Below are positions 12,430 through 25,600 of a stretch of DNA of 64,000 bases, piece after piece. Position 1 is the stretch's first letter; each line of letters begins with the position of its first letter. The stretch is from Tamarix chinensis (taxonomy: Eukaryota > Streptophyta > Magnoliopsida > Caryophyllales > Tamaricaceae). The DNA is taken from assembly GCA_030549775.1 (NCBI GenBank), contig CM060175.1, positions 33,769,262 to 33,833,261 of the forward strand, given 5' to 3'. The notes below the pieces were generated by a model, which saw only the letters and a list, made by a program, of their open reading frames with translations, made no database searches and was not told where the DNA came from. The position numbers were made by a program, and so were the translations under genes.

Positions 12430-14260
12430 CATGCATTGGGTAGTTCTAGTCATGCTAATTTAGTTCTCAAGAATCATAAGCCACCATTTTCCCATATTGC
12501 ATTAGCACAAAACCTAACCCACACTTAAAAGTGTCAACGTGTACTTCAAAGCCATCTGATCCACATGGAAACTTTAGCACTAGGGTAGTAATCACACTCT
12601 CTTTCAAATCCTCAAAGGCTTCAGTACACTTCTTACCCCACTAAAATTATGTTACCTTATTCAGCAAATTAGTCATCAAACAAACTATCTTGAAGAAGTG
12701 TACAACAAACCTATGGTAGTAACTAGCCAATCTTAGAAAATTGTGGACCTCCTTGATAGGAGATAGTGTTGTCCACATGGAAAGCACTTGAAACTTGGAA
12801 GGATCAAATGCCACACCATGATTAAAAATTACATGTCCAATGAAATCTATTTGGTCTACCATTTGGTTAAAATTACATGCTTCAACTCACATTTGGAAAG
12901 TGTAGTCAAATAAAATTATATTTCCTTAACAAAGCTAAGACTTATCTCAAATGTTGCTCATACTTCTCTTTATTTCTTCAGTTAATGAGGATATCATCAA
13001 AGAATATTATGATGAATTGGTATAAAAAATTGTGAAAAAATCTTGTTCATATGGGAAATGAATGTTGTCAGCACATTAATGAGCCTGAAACACATCATTG
13101 TGAACTTGTACTCACCATATCTTGTTCAAAAAGCTCTCTTGCAAATGTCCTAATCTGCCATTCTTAGTTGATGGTAACATAATCGAAGATAAATATTAGA
13201 GATCACCTTGGATCCCTTAAGTTGTTTGAACATGTTATTAATCCTTTACAATGGATAATAGTTCTTTACTGTAACTAAATGTAACCCCTTATTATCAATG
13301 CATAGTTTTAGGCTCCCTTCCTTATTTTAACCGAATAAGATAGGTGCTTTCCATGTTGATACACATACTCAAATGTAGCCCTTCTTCAACAACACTTCTA
13401 ACTGAGCCTTAAGCAATTTCACATTTTTAGGTGCCATATTACAAGGGAGCACATCGAGATACTCACAAATCACCACAATCTACTCTAATGGTGTCTCATG
13501 GGTTGCAATACTTTCAATAGTACATACAAAGAATGGATACCCAACACAAATAAGAGTGCTCATCATGTTAGCTAATATGACTTTAAAAGAGGGGTTTAGT
13601 CCACACTTCCATTATGAGAACCTAAAACTCTTTGTTTCTTGCAAAACCACACCTTTTTATGCAAATCATGTCAACGTTTGGTATTTCCTAATATATCCCT
13701 TTCAGAAATTACATCAAATTTGCACAATTGGAGCACCATGAGATATTAATATCAAGGCCACCTCTATATAGATCCTAAATCATGTAACTCTATCCTCAAA
13801 GGAAACACAATAGAAATGGAAATCCTATTGGAATGAGATAACATAGCTCTAGCTATGAATGTAGATGAAACAAAGGAATATGAAGCACTAGAGTTAAAAA
13901 ATATGTATGCTAAAAAGGTAGAGATAATAAATAGACTAGTGACCCTTAGAGTCAATATTAGTAGGGTTAGGGTCTAGCTATGCTCTAGGGGTTCATTTTG
14001 GGCAGCATATCAATGTGATCAATAAGTCAGAGGCACTACAAGTCAGCATAACCCCTACCCATACCAAAAAACCTACACATGACCCTCTACTCATGGTAAT
14101 AAGAAGGTGAAAGATAAAATGGGAACATCAATACACTTTGTACTCAGTAAGCTAAGTTACCTCCTTATTAGAGTCAACAGCATATAAGATTCTAGCATGT
14201 GGGAAATTCATATTAAGATATTTCATGCATATTTTGAATAAAAAAGGTACAGGCTCCATC
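12430..14260 (-). pseudogene. Ty3/gypsy pol remnant (protease to RNase H), second minus-strand copy
   Basis: The clearest part is the RT thumb/RNase H junction at 12862-12647: IDFIGHVIFNHGVAFDPSKF and VHNFLRLASYYHRFV, typical gypsy signatures. RT catalytic region lies about 12950-13250 and pre-RT/protease sequence up to about 13960. 13850-13985 aligns with 16890-16985, so this and the next element are copies of one family. Stops and frameshifts make it non-coding. Confidence 0.8.
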
Positions 14261-14629
14261 ATTGTCACATCACTTAATGGAATCTCAAACCATATAACTC
14301 TTCATCCTTGATAACATAGAACTACATCATAGAGAAAAATATACTAGCTACAAATTAGAATGTCCAACTATTATTAAAGCTTCATTCATTAATACATTTA
14401 ATGTCACCATAAGCTAATTCCATGTACCAAATTTATCAGGTCATATACATATATATGGGTCATTATCTCCTTACCATTCTTTTCCTTTTACTTTTACCTT
14501 TCTCTTTAGTTACATTCTTTTTTCAACTTCTTATCCAATTACTTAGTCAAATTAGTATATACATACTTCCTCTTATTCAAATGAACAAACCTTTTATGAA
14601 AACGTTATAGCTACAATGAGGTATTTGGA

Positions 14630-16990
14630 AGACCTAACATAAGGTCCACCAATATGGTATCCTAGTTATATTATGGAATTTCTAGGTGTTGTACCAACCC
14701 TATTGACCTTGTGTGCACGGTGTTGAATTTATGACAGGTTAAAAATCGAGCAACAAACTCTACCACCTTCTGATTCATATTGGGCCACTAATATACCTTC
14801 TTTAAATTATTGTATACCTTATCTCCTCTAAGGCGGAAAAGATAAGTAGTATAATGTCATTCCTCCAAGATTTTCCTCTTGTTATCGGCACATCCCTAGG
14901 GTATATTCCACGTATAATGGTACCTAACACTACCATCCTTGTGGAGGTGAAACCCTTTAGCTCTACCTTCTTTAAGAAACTACTTAATCCTTTTGAGCTT
15001 AAATCACCAAGTTTATTAGCTTGGATTTTATAAAAGATTGAAGGTGTGATGGTGAGTGTACTCATTCATACCTCTATACTACCAGCAATGATGAGCTCAA
15101 TCTCTGTGTTCCTGAACTCTCGCCATATATGACTTAACAATGTAATGGTGCACAAGGATTGTGAAATCTTCCAGCTAAGCACATTTGCCACCACATTGGC
15201 CTTACTCTCATGGTAGGTTAATTCTAGGTCATAATCCTTTACTAAAAAGAACCATTATCACTATCTCAAATTCTACTCCCAATGTATGAGGATGTAGTTA
15301 AGTTGTTATATTCAGTGCAGAACTTGCACTAAACCCTATACAAATACTGCCTCTAAAATTTTAGAGGGACCACTACTACAACAAGCTCTAATTCATATGT
15401 TGGGTTTTTGTGTTCATGCTACTTTTGTTGTTGAGAATCATACACCACCACTTTCCTATGTTGTATCAACACACAACCTAGTGCTTGATTCAAAGTGTTT
15501 TCTACACGTTTTACTGTAAACTTCAAAACAGTTAAGGCCACTTGGTAATGCGAGCACTAGGTTTGTAGTTAAACACTTCTTCAATTTGTCAAAAGCTTGA
15601 CCACAATTCTCATCCCACTAGAATTTTATAGCCATCTTTAGAAATTTAATTAACGTATGGGTTATCATGGAGAAATCCATAATGAACTTATGATAGTAAC
15701 CGGATAATCCTTGAAAACTGTGCACCTCATGGATAAAATTTGGTGTTGGCCATTCAAAAACTACTCAAGCCTTTGAAGGATCAACTACTATCCCATCTTT
15801 GGATATTACATGTTCAAGAAGCCACTTAATCTAGCCAAAACTCACATTTGAAAAGTTAGTCCTACATTTGGTGTGAGCCTAATAATGTAAATTTACCTTA
15901 GATGTTATTCATTCATTTCCCGATTGTTAGAGTAGACAAACATAACAATGATGTGAGCTAAGCATAATAAAAAAATAATGGTTCAGGAGGTATAAATGTT
16001 TTTGGCACATTAATGAGTCTAAAAGCCAACACCCTTAGCACATAATGGCCATATATTGTGAAAACAGAATCTTGGGAATGTCCTTCTACACTATCCTCAA
16101 CTTATGGCAAATTGACTGAAGATCATTTTTAGAGAATACCTTGGCTCCCCTAAGTTGGTAAAATAGGTTAATGATCTTTTGTAGTGGATACAACTTACCT
16201 ACCGCAACCTGTTTCAAACCTCGGTAATCGATACATCATCTCTACCTCCCATCCTTTTTCTTCACAAATAAGACTAGCGCTCCCCATGGAGATATACTTG
16301 GTCAGATATAATCCTTCCCCAAAAGTAGCTCTAATTGGCCCTTAATCTCTTTCATCTCCATAGGTTCCATATGCTATGGGGATTTTGATATGAGTTCCAT
16401 TCCTAGCAATACGCCCATGGTAAACTCAACATCCTTAGTGGGTTACCTTCCTGGGATCTCCTTAGATAATACATCAAAGTACTATAGATTAGTGCAATTT
16501 TCTCTAATGGATTCTCAACTACCTCAATATCTCAAATAATACATGAAGAGCCGATATCCCTTCTGAATATCATTTCTCACCATTATTTCCAACATAACCA
16601 TTACAAAGGATCTAGGTTCACACTTTTGATATGAGACCCTAACATTCTTTCGTCCTCATATAACAACATGTTCTTATGCACACTTTATCATATCTTGGTA
16701 CTTACCCAACATGTTCATTCCAACAAGTAAATCAAAATCACTCAATTCAAGCTCCATGTGGTCTAAGGGAAATTCTACTCCCATAACTCTCAAATTTGTC
16801 CTTTCTATAACCTTAGGCATATGGTTCTATCCCCCAAAGCCAACATAACATAAGTGAAAATGCTACTAGAAGGAGATAAGACATCTCTAGTTATGAACGT
16901 GGATGAAAAAAAAAGAATATGATGCACTAAGTTAAATAATAACTATGCTAGTAAGGTAGGGACAATAAGCATACCGGTCACTACACCTAA
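14630..16990 (-). pseudogene. Ty3/gypsy pol remnant (protease to integrase), third minus-strand copy
   Basis: Integrase N-terminal part at 14630-14800. RNase H-integrase linker at 15065-14802 (VELKGFTSTRMVV) is homologous to 10404-10219. RNase H is about 15540-15170, RT about 16330-15600, and protease about 16830-16690 has MELELSDFDLLVGMNML, a diverged form of the usual FDxILGMDWL. Same orientation and order as the two preceding copies. Decayed. Confidence 0.8.
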
Positions 16991-17029
16991 CTTGTGAAAT
17001 TAGGATTTTGTAGGGATTTTAAATGGCAA

Positions 17030-17700
17030 CACTCAAGATAAGGTTGTCATTGCAGATATAAGACATTAGATTTAGTCCTTGATTTTGAAATATATTGATG
17101 CTAATAATATTTTTGAATGGTGTGTTAAAATTGGTGTATAAATGGGTATTATAGAAGAAGTTATTACCACATTATAGAATTAGGGTTTCTTAGAGAAAAT
17201 TTTGAACTTTTCCTTGGGAAATACTTTGATGTTCATATACTTGTCTTTTACATGTTTTGGATAATTATGATAAGTTTAATTATGTACCTTACATATCTAT
17301 ATATAACTCTATATTTTGACCTTGAGGTAAATAATAATTAATAAACTATTAATCACATAAATAGAAGATCACGTGAGTTAATATGAGGTGTCAAATACGT
17401 TCCACCATCATAGTATTAGTGGCTAGGTGCATTTTGTCTAGGATATGCTTTAGAAAATTTGGCTAGTTTTTAAATAGTGGCCAAGTGCATTTTTTTCTTA
17501 TAGGTGTAGAGTCTCTTCCAGTATTTTAATAGTGGTGATTATCGATATTTTCCCATAGAGGTATTTTGACTACTCCAATAGATTAAGAATAATGGGGTTT
17601 CAAGCTCATCATGAATAAGAAAATGGTTGTTGATATCTCTAATGATGGAAAAAATTTAAAGTAACATGAGCCTAGGATTCCTCAGAAGAAATTTTAATAG
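17030..17700 (+). mobile_element. LTR fragment, type A related
   Basis: Contains the AxATAGTGGCCAAGTGCATTT and ATAGTGGTGATTATCG units (17420-17620) with spacers similar to the type A LTRs. No termini found. 17700-17822 shows nothing recognisable. Confidence 0.45.
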
Positions 17701-17822
17701 ACCACAAGATGACCTTGAATAATTAAATCAAAAGGAGTAACGAAAAAGAGAGGTTTTGACTAGTTGGTGAAATGTTAAGTCTTTTATGGTTGAAAGATCT
17801 TATGACCCAAGTAATTAATAAT

Positions 17823-18374
17823 TGTTGAGAATTGGAGTTAAATTTTTTATATGGGTCCTAGGATCCTTTTTAAGTTAACATGTGCAAAGATATTGTGGAA
17901 TATCATGAATTAAAAGGATCCAAAATAAAAATTGAAATTAACAACATTATATATAATTGAAGATTCAATAACAAAATAGAAAAATTGATGAGAAATAGAG
18001 ATCTTTATCTTTGATTTTATGTAATTATATAATGATAAAAATAATCAATCCATTAATTACACAAATCTAAAATTCTCTTTTAATGAATAACTCTTTGGAG
18101 AAGGAAAAGAAGTTAGGATTACGATGGCTAAAGATTCATCATGTGTCCTTTTATAGAATAAAAAGCCCTATGGTGAGAAACATCGTATTTTGAAAATAAA
18201 GGAAAAACAAATTTTATGTTTAACAAACACTGGACCCTAGTGTTTCTTACCTTACTCTCTACTTTTGCCAAAAAACACATAAAAACATTCGGTGAGAAAC
18301 ATGGTCCGTGATAAAAATACGAGACCCTTATGTTCCTCACATATTTTACCATTCTACACTAAAGTTTTCCAACA
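17823..18374 (-). mobile_element. Candidate 3' LTR of the copia element
   Basis: On the minus strand it starts TGTTGGAAAAC at 18374 and ends CTCCAATTCTCAACA at 17823, giving the TGTTG...CAACA terminal inverted repeat usual for copia LTRs. It lies directly downstream of copia RNase H. The matching 5' LTR is absent, so the boundaries rest on the termini alone. A weaker alternative start (TGTGATTTTTG) lies near 18435. Confidence 0.45.
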
Positions 18375-18439
18375 CTTGCACAAAATATGTTATGTTATAC
18401 TTCAAATACGAAGACAAAAATCACAATAATCCACCTTGA

Positions 18440-21400
18440 TATAGTATTTGTGATGCATGATATATAAATACCTCTATGAGAAACCCTAGCCCAACAAAGG
18501 ACCACATAGCTTATGAACACCAATCAAGTCTAAGAAGCAATCAAACTTATCCATGGTAAATGGCTTCATTAGCATATTAGCCCTATTATCTAAAGTAACT
18601 AATCTATCCAACATAAATATTCCTATAGAAATAGTATCCTAAATAAATTGATACTTGATGTCAATCTCCTTCGCTCGATGATGAAAATAATTATAATTCT
18701 TAGCTAAACAGATAGCACTCTAGCTATCACCACAAACAACTAGAGGACCATAACCAAACCCAACTCTTTTACTAAACCACCAAGCCAGAAGGCTTCTTAT
18801 AAATCCTCTTTCATAGCCATATACTCTACCTCAGTAGTAGAGAAGGTAATCAACTCAAACAAGGATGACTATCAGTTAATGGCTAAAACACCGAGATAAA
18901 AAAACATATCCACTAGTGGATCTCCTTTTATTAAGGTTTCCACCATAATCAAAGTCTACGAACTCAACCAATAAATCATTTGATCTCCCATATTAGATAT
19001 AAGATGAAGTCATTATCTTAAATTATCAAATGATCCACTTCACCGCTTGCCAATAAGTCTTTCCTAGATTTAGCATATACCAACTCATAATACTATTATC
19101 TTGAGTATTATTAGATGGGGTATACACCATATCATACATGATACAACAACTAGCATTCAATTATAGAATAGTGGCCATGAAATCCTCTTCCTCATTAAAT
19201 TTAGAACAATATAAAGTAGACAATCTAAAGTGAGTAGCCAATAGAGTGTTCACTATATTAGCATCCATTATATAAAATCTCTCTAACACCTTGTTCACAT
19301 AGTACTCTTATAGCAAGTATAAAAGTTTTAGCTCACGATTTCTAAAAATCTCTAGACTAATTATCCTCTTTGCCAATGTAAGATGCTTCTCCTTAAAATC
19401 ACTCTTCAAAATTCCTTTCATTTTATCAACATCATACATACCTTTTCCTACCATAAGCATGTCATCAAGATAAAGGAAAAGATATAGGAAAGAGCCACCA
19501 TCCATCTGCTTCAAGTACACACATTCATTATATTTATTGCTAGAGAAACCAAGCTCAAGCATAAACTGATCAAAGAATTTATACCACTACCTAAGAGACT
19601 ACTTTAAACAATACAATGATCTCTTCAATAGGCACACATGATCATGCCTACCACAAACCACATAACCATTAGGTTGTTTCATGTAAATCTCCTCCTCAAG
19701 CCCACCATGAAAAAATGCAGTTTATTAGAAAAAAACACTAACTCAAAATCATACATAGCCACAAGTACAAGCAAATTATGAATAGAATTATGTTTCATAA
19801 TAAAAGAAAATATCTTATTATAGTGCACATTTGGAACCTAACTGAATCCACGTACAACTAAACAAGCCATATACCGTGGTCTCTCAGCCCCTAGAGCTCC
19901 CCTATTTGAGCTTGCACACCTAGTGGTAATCAATAATCTTTTTCTTTCTCGGTTCCTTCATAAGTTTTGATGTCGGAATCTTTAATAATAACTCCATCTT
20001 GTCATCCATAGCAACACACCACCTATTAAATTCATTACTCTTAATAGCCTATGAGAATAATATTGGATCATGCATATCAATAATAGTCTCTACACTAGAT
20101 AAAGCATAACCGACCAATTCATCCAACGTGTATCTAATTGGAGGCTTGACAATCCTCCATCTGATGCCTAGATCAATACCTATTTGCTCCATCTGGTATC
20201 TACCATCGAACTCAACCTCAACCTCCACATAGCAAAAAGCACCATCTAACTCCAGCTCCTTAGAGACACCATCACAAGACTTGATCTTTTGAAGGAACAT
20301 GGACTAACTAAAGGTAACATCCATACTAGTCACGAACATAGATGTAGTTGAGTATTATAACCCATAATCCTTCAATCTGGATGTAAAGACAAGAAAGATA
20401 CACTTCTTTGCTCTAGGCTCAAGTTTACCATCATTCACATAAGCATAAGCAGAGTAGGTAATGAAATGCATATAAGAGTAACCTGGTGGCTTACCAAATC
20501 ATAAATCATCAAGTATCTTCAAATAAATTAACAAATTTAGTGATCGATGCAAAAAGTATGCTTTCATGTGAACTACCTCATCCCAAAAGTATATTCTTAT
20601 CCCTCACTCTAATAACATACACCGAGCCTTCTCTAATAGGGTTATGTTCATCCATTTTACAAACCTATTTAGATGTGGTCTATAGAAACAAGTGAGGTGT
20701 CTTGCTATCCAAAGGTTTTGGCAAAAATCAATGGAATTTTTCTCAACAAAATCTTAAACACATAAACTACTTCTTAGTATGCTTCTTTAGAATGATCTTC
20801 TAGCAATTGAAGACATCAAAAGCATCATTCTTATACTTTAGGAAATAAAGACATACCTTTCTAGAGAAGTCATTGATAAATGTGAGCAAGTACTACAAGC
20901 TACCTTTGGAAACCACTCTCACTAGACCCCACAAATCTAAATTCATATACTCAAGAGATCCTCTCGTACTATACTTACCTATTGAAATGTTAACCCTCTT
21001 TTGCTTGCTAAGTACACAATGCTCATAAAAGTCTATATTACCTATTCTCTGTCCATCTAGCAGCTCCCTCTTAGAGAGCTTAGCTTGACCCTTGACATTC
21101 AGTGTCGCAATCTCATTTTCCAAAGTCTTGTTACATTCGAGTCCAATAGTCTTGATGATGTCATAATAGTTGTTCCCACAACATTGGAACCTACCAACAC
21201 ATACAGTGTCTGAACTCACTTCCCTTCATCACCACCATAGCCACTTTTGTAACTCTCAGGTTACCATATTCAATAACGCACTGTTACCCATTATAATCCA
21301 AGGAAGTCAAAGAGATGAGGCTCTTGGTCATCTTTAGGACATGTCTCATGTTTGACAGTGTCCTGATCACATCATTATGCATCCTCACCTTCCAAAAACT

Positions 21401-21980
21401 TTGCAAGCATCATTGTTACCCATCAATACAACTCTGCCCCAAGGCATACCAAATGTATGAAACCAAATCCAATAAGGATATATATAGCAAGAAAACATAG
21501 AATTTAAGAACAATATATTAGTGATATTGTTCTGTTTATTAGCTCCTATCAACACATCTCTATTATTATTATCATGGGCAAATGTAGCATCATCCTTTGT
21601 ACTATATTATCACAAGACATAGCACTAAACATCTAATAATGACAAAAGTTCCTAACATGCACCTTTTAGTGACACCCATAACAAGTCACATTCTTCCACC
21701 AACTCTTTGACTTAGATCAAACATTTTATGGTCACTAGACCTAAGCTCATGTGTTATTTCCTAGCTACCAATCCCTCATTACATGAATCCCCATAATTAC
21801 CCCCTAAATATGAATTAACTCCCATTGTAGTAAGGTAGATTTCATATCCTTTATGACTAACCTATCATTCCCATGCAAAATAGTCTCACAAAAATGCTTA
21901 AACTTGTTGGTAAAGAATATAAGAACATAATAGCTAAATCTTCATCATCCAATTTAACATGTAAATTATGAAAATCCATA
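18440..21980 (-). pseudogene. Ty1/copia gag-pol remnant
   Basis: Minus-strand order is complete: gag (KLDDEDLAIMFLYSLPTS, about 21950-21890), zinc knuckle (C-Y-G-C-H, about 21690-21660), protease tail (VRTLSNMRHV-like, about 21370), GAG_pre-integrase (LSKRELLDGQRIGNIDFYEH, CVLSKQKRVN, 21219-20893), integrase, linker (20300-20049), RT with catalytic YLDD inside FLYLFLYLDDMLMVGKGMYD (19562-19308), and RNase H (FSTTEVEYMA near 18840; HRAKEIDIKYQFI near 18670). Frameshifts and stops throughout. 5' LTR missing. It lies on the same strand as the USP-like gene, just past its 3' end. Confidence 0.87.
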
Positions 21981-22327
21981 ACTATAGTGTCAAATTAATC
22001 CTCATTTTAGTTATATATATGTGTGTGTTTGTGTGTATCTGTGTGGGGTCTTCTATCATTTTTGAGACATTTAAAATCACTTTTACTCATTATTTTCTCA
22101 CCTTTATTTCTCAATTATTTTTCATAACAATGCCTCAATTTACAAAACACACACAAGAATGTGTACAAGACTGTAAAAAACAAGCTTAGACAATATTGTT
22201 GAAAGTTCATGGTTTAATATTTTATTATTTATTCATTTAAAACAATAATGTTAAAAAAATTAAATTTGAATGATGAAACATATGATAATATATTATATAA
22301 AAAATTATGTCAATTTTTTTTAAGTAC

Positions 22328-22333
22328 TTTATT
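22328..22333 (-). terminator. Candidate poly(A) signal of the USP-like gene
   Basis: AATAAA on the minus strand, about 220 nt past the stop codon, in AT-rich sequence. Position and motif fit a plant near-upstream element. No transcript evidence is available, so this is a plausible guess only. Confidence 0.35.
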
Positions 22334-22555
22334 ATTGAAAAACTATATATATAGGTTCAAATGTAAATAAAAATTTGATTTACCAACTACAATATCACTA
22401 GTTGAACTAATAAGGTTACTGATTTGAGAAGATGACACTAATCATAAAACCACACAACTATGGGGGTTAAATTAAGAAAAATATGAAGCACATACCTATA
22501 AATATTTGTGATAATGAGAGAAAATAATGATATAAATATTAATTTTAGCCACTTA

Positions 22556-22661
22556 TTACAATGCTCTGTGTTTCCATCCTGTCTTCTTACTTCTCCACAA
22601 TATTGCATATGGGCTTGGACAAATTTGATATGGAATTTTAGGAAGAGGATTATTTGGGACA
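22556..22661 (-). CDS. USP-like gene exon 4 (residues 184-218, stop)
   Basis: A pyrimidine-rich tract and TTTGCAG (acceptor AG at 22663-22662) precede T|GTC CCA, which completes the split codon from exon 3 as Arg. The frame reads VPNNPLPKIPYQICPSPYAI, LWRSKKTGWKHRAL, then TAA (22558-22556). The proline-rich P-K-I-P-Y-Q-I-C-P-x-P-Y-A-I motif is the conserved tail of this plant USP-like family, so this is a genuine terminal exon rather than a chance match. It sits 17.7 kb from exon 3 and about 0.6 kb from the copia remnant on the left. Confidence 0.88.
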
Positions 22662-25600
22662 CTGCAAATACACAAAAAAAAGACAAGCTTAATGGATGAA
22701 GCACATAGCTAAACATAAATTTTGCTAATGAATTATATTCATTAACTTGAGATGTTTGTTATTGCCAACATAATTTTTTTTATAAATAATAATCAAATTT
22801 ATGAATCCAAATTTGTAAAAAATTATGCTAAAATAATAATATACTTACATCATTATATCAGTAACTACTAATTATATTATTTATAAATAGTAGAATAGAG
22901 TAATTGGTTCAATCAATGAAATATAGAAAAGTAAGGAATTTATGAGGCCAGTCTAAGTATTAAAAGCCCATAATTTGAATTTCTTTCCTTTTGTATTTTT
23001 CCACTTCTATAATCTCGCCTCATCTATGACATAAAAAGTTCCCATCCTCATGGTTCCCTATGAATCAATAATGATAATAATAAAGAGCAAATACTTATAG
23101 GTCATCATTGGTAGACATTATTTTCATCTTACTAATTCATTTTAGTAGCTGTAACCGGATAGTTTTCAATGAAAGCTTACAAAATTACGTTTTTTTTATA
23201 ATTTATAAAAAAATATTTTCTTAAATAAATAGTTGCTAATGTACATCATAAAAAATTCTTATATATAGTACACTATTCTATATCGGCATTTATAACCTTA
23301 TTGGTTGAATTATTGAAGTACCACTAGAGTTAGTTGTTATGGTTTTTAGAAGCTTTGGCTGCACTATGGTTCCATAGAAAAAAAAATCTAATAGCTTATA
23401 AGATTACATTTCCACAAAGTCCATAAACATTATGAAAACAAATGCAAAAATAGGACATGAAAGATGACATTTTTGTTTTTAGTTTCAAGAAAATTATTTG
23501 ACTTACCAATCAAACTATCTACCGAACCCTACAAGATTCATCACAAGACTATTCAGCAAAAAAAAAAATCAAAAACAAATCCATGACATGTGATAAGTGG
23601 GATGTGAGAATGCAAGTAGATGAAAAATTATATGATGGTAGGTTTATATTTCTATGTGTGTGTATGTATATATATATCCATTCGAACAATTATGTATTTA
23701 TATATAAAATGAAAGGAGTGGTATTATGATGCATTATTATAGTATTATGAGGGGAGGAAAAGAGTAGCAGTTATAGTAGGTTTAGCGTACATTATGAGTA
23801 TAGGTGAACGCACTTAGGGAAGGTATGTAATCACCTTTACCCAACACTACCATTTAATACACACCAACAATTATGTCACCATTAAAACACCTTATGGAGA
23901 AAAACTCTCCATGGAAATATAACATGACTAAGAAAAAAGAGTACAATATGCTCCCCCTTGACTCATCATACTTCTTTCATATATAACATTCAAATATTTC
24001 ATGGAAGTTTATTGAATATCCTTATAGATAATGATTTGATAAACATATCTATTGAGTGTTGACTTCATCGGATCTATAGAACATCAAGTTCCCTTTTTGA
24101 GTGTAAATCATGTGTTGAAAATAATTTGTCTAATACATGCTTAGTTATATAGTTTTTGATGGATCCCTCTTTGATTTAGATGGCGCAAGTTACATTATCT
24201 GTATATATCACCATTAGACCATCTTGATTAATCTCTAATTGACATGGTTCTTCGTTGTGGTGTTTGATTGATCTAAGCCACACCTATTCTCCTCTAGTCT
24301 TATATAGTGTAATAAACTCTACTTGGCTTAACAAGGTGCTTACCATTCTATATTTTGTTGAATGGGAGGAAATGGTAGTACCAACAAAGAGGAATACATG
24401 TCTATATTGGGAAACGAACTTATGAAAGTCAAATAAATACCCTAAATTTTAATAGCCAACCAAATTGGCAACATTTTCCACATATTTAGTGAAGAATTAG
24501 CACACAGGGCTTGTTCCATAAAAATAGTAGAGGACATGTTTTACACCAGTCTTATGTCTCTATGTGACCATTTATCTATAGCTCGCTACCAAATTTACTA
24601 CACATTCTATATTTGGTTGAGTATTAAAAGCAAGTTACATTACGACACCTATGACACTTAGAAAAAAATACTTTAAGACCTATTCCTTTATTATAATTTT
24701 ACCATGGATGAGAATAAGTATTTATCCACATTACATGACTAATTTACTATCAACATACTTAATGGATTTACTTTATCCATAGTAAAGAACTTTAAGAATT
24801 TTTTTAGTTTATTCATGCACAAATATCCCATCTTTTGTATGCCATGATTGGATTATAAGAAAATACTTGGTGGCTCCTATGTATGTCCTTTCAAATTCTC
24901 TCATCAAGTAATTTTTTGTTTGTCTATGATTACAAAACTTAACTTAGTCCTCTTAATGAAAAAATCATAGCCTAATGGAATCATTTGTAAATTTTTCCTT
25001 AGCAAGTACCCACTTAACCTATTAAACCACATTCATCCAAATTATTAAAGTTCACATACAGATTTTTGTTACAAGATTAAGTACATATGATAAAGTTTTC
25101 ATTTACATCCTTTTAGGATATTTAATCACTCTAGTATTTTTAATATACTTATTAGTTTTCAATAACCATATAGGCATGCAATGAAGATATCCATAAGGTA
25201 CATTTACATTCACTTTGACAATGTAAAATTGATAGGAAACCTTAGTGCCATTATAGATACCGTAGAAGAATAGGTTGTTGTAAAGCTAGTTCCTTGCTTT
25301 TCTATGAAGCCTTATATAATTAACATGGATTATATCTTAAAACCATATTGTTTTTTTATACAAATACCTGCTTATAAGAAACTTGCTTAGTATACACAGA
25401 TGATGGACTAGCTCGCTCAAAAACCACCTTGCTTCTTTAGTTAGTATGGCCATGCCAGTATGTCCTTTTTTGTGTTATCCCGATCATTCATTTGTTCACA
25501 TTCCTCAATCTATTAAGTTTTTTTCTTGTTTTAATCCACATATATTTCAATACTAAATATATGTTTTGATTTGCTAAAATCTCTAAGTGTTCCAACTTAT

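Noticed and set aside
22438..22716. 92-codon minus-strand ORF and its 63-codon plus-strand partner around exon 4
   Set aside because: The 92-codon ORF overlaps exon 4 in another frame and runs through the splice acceptor; the exon 4 frame alone gives the conserved USP tail with correct phase. The plus-strand ORF is antisense shadow.
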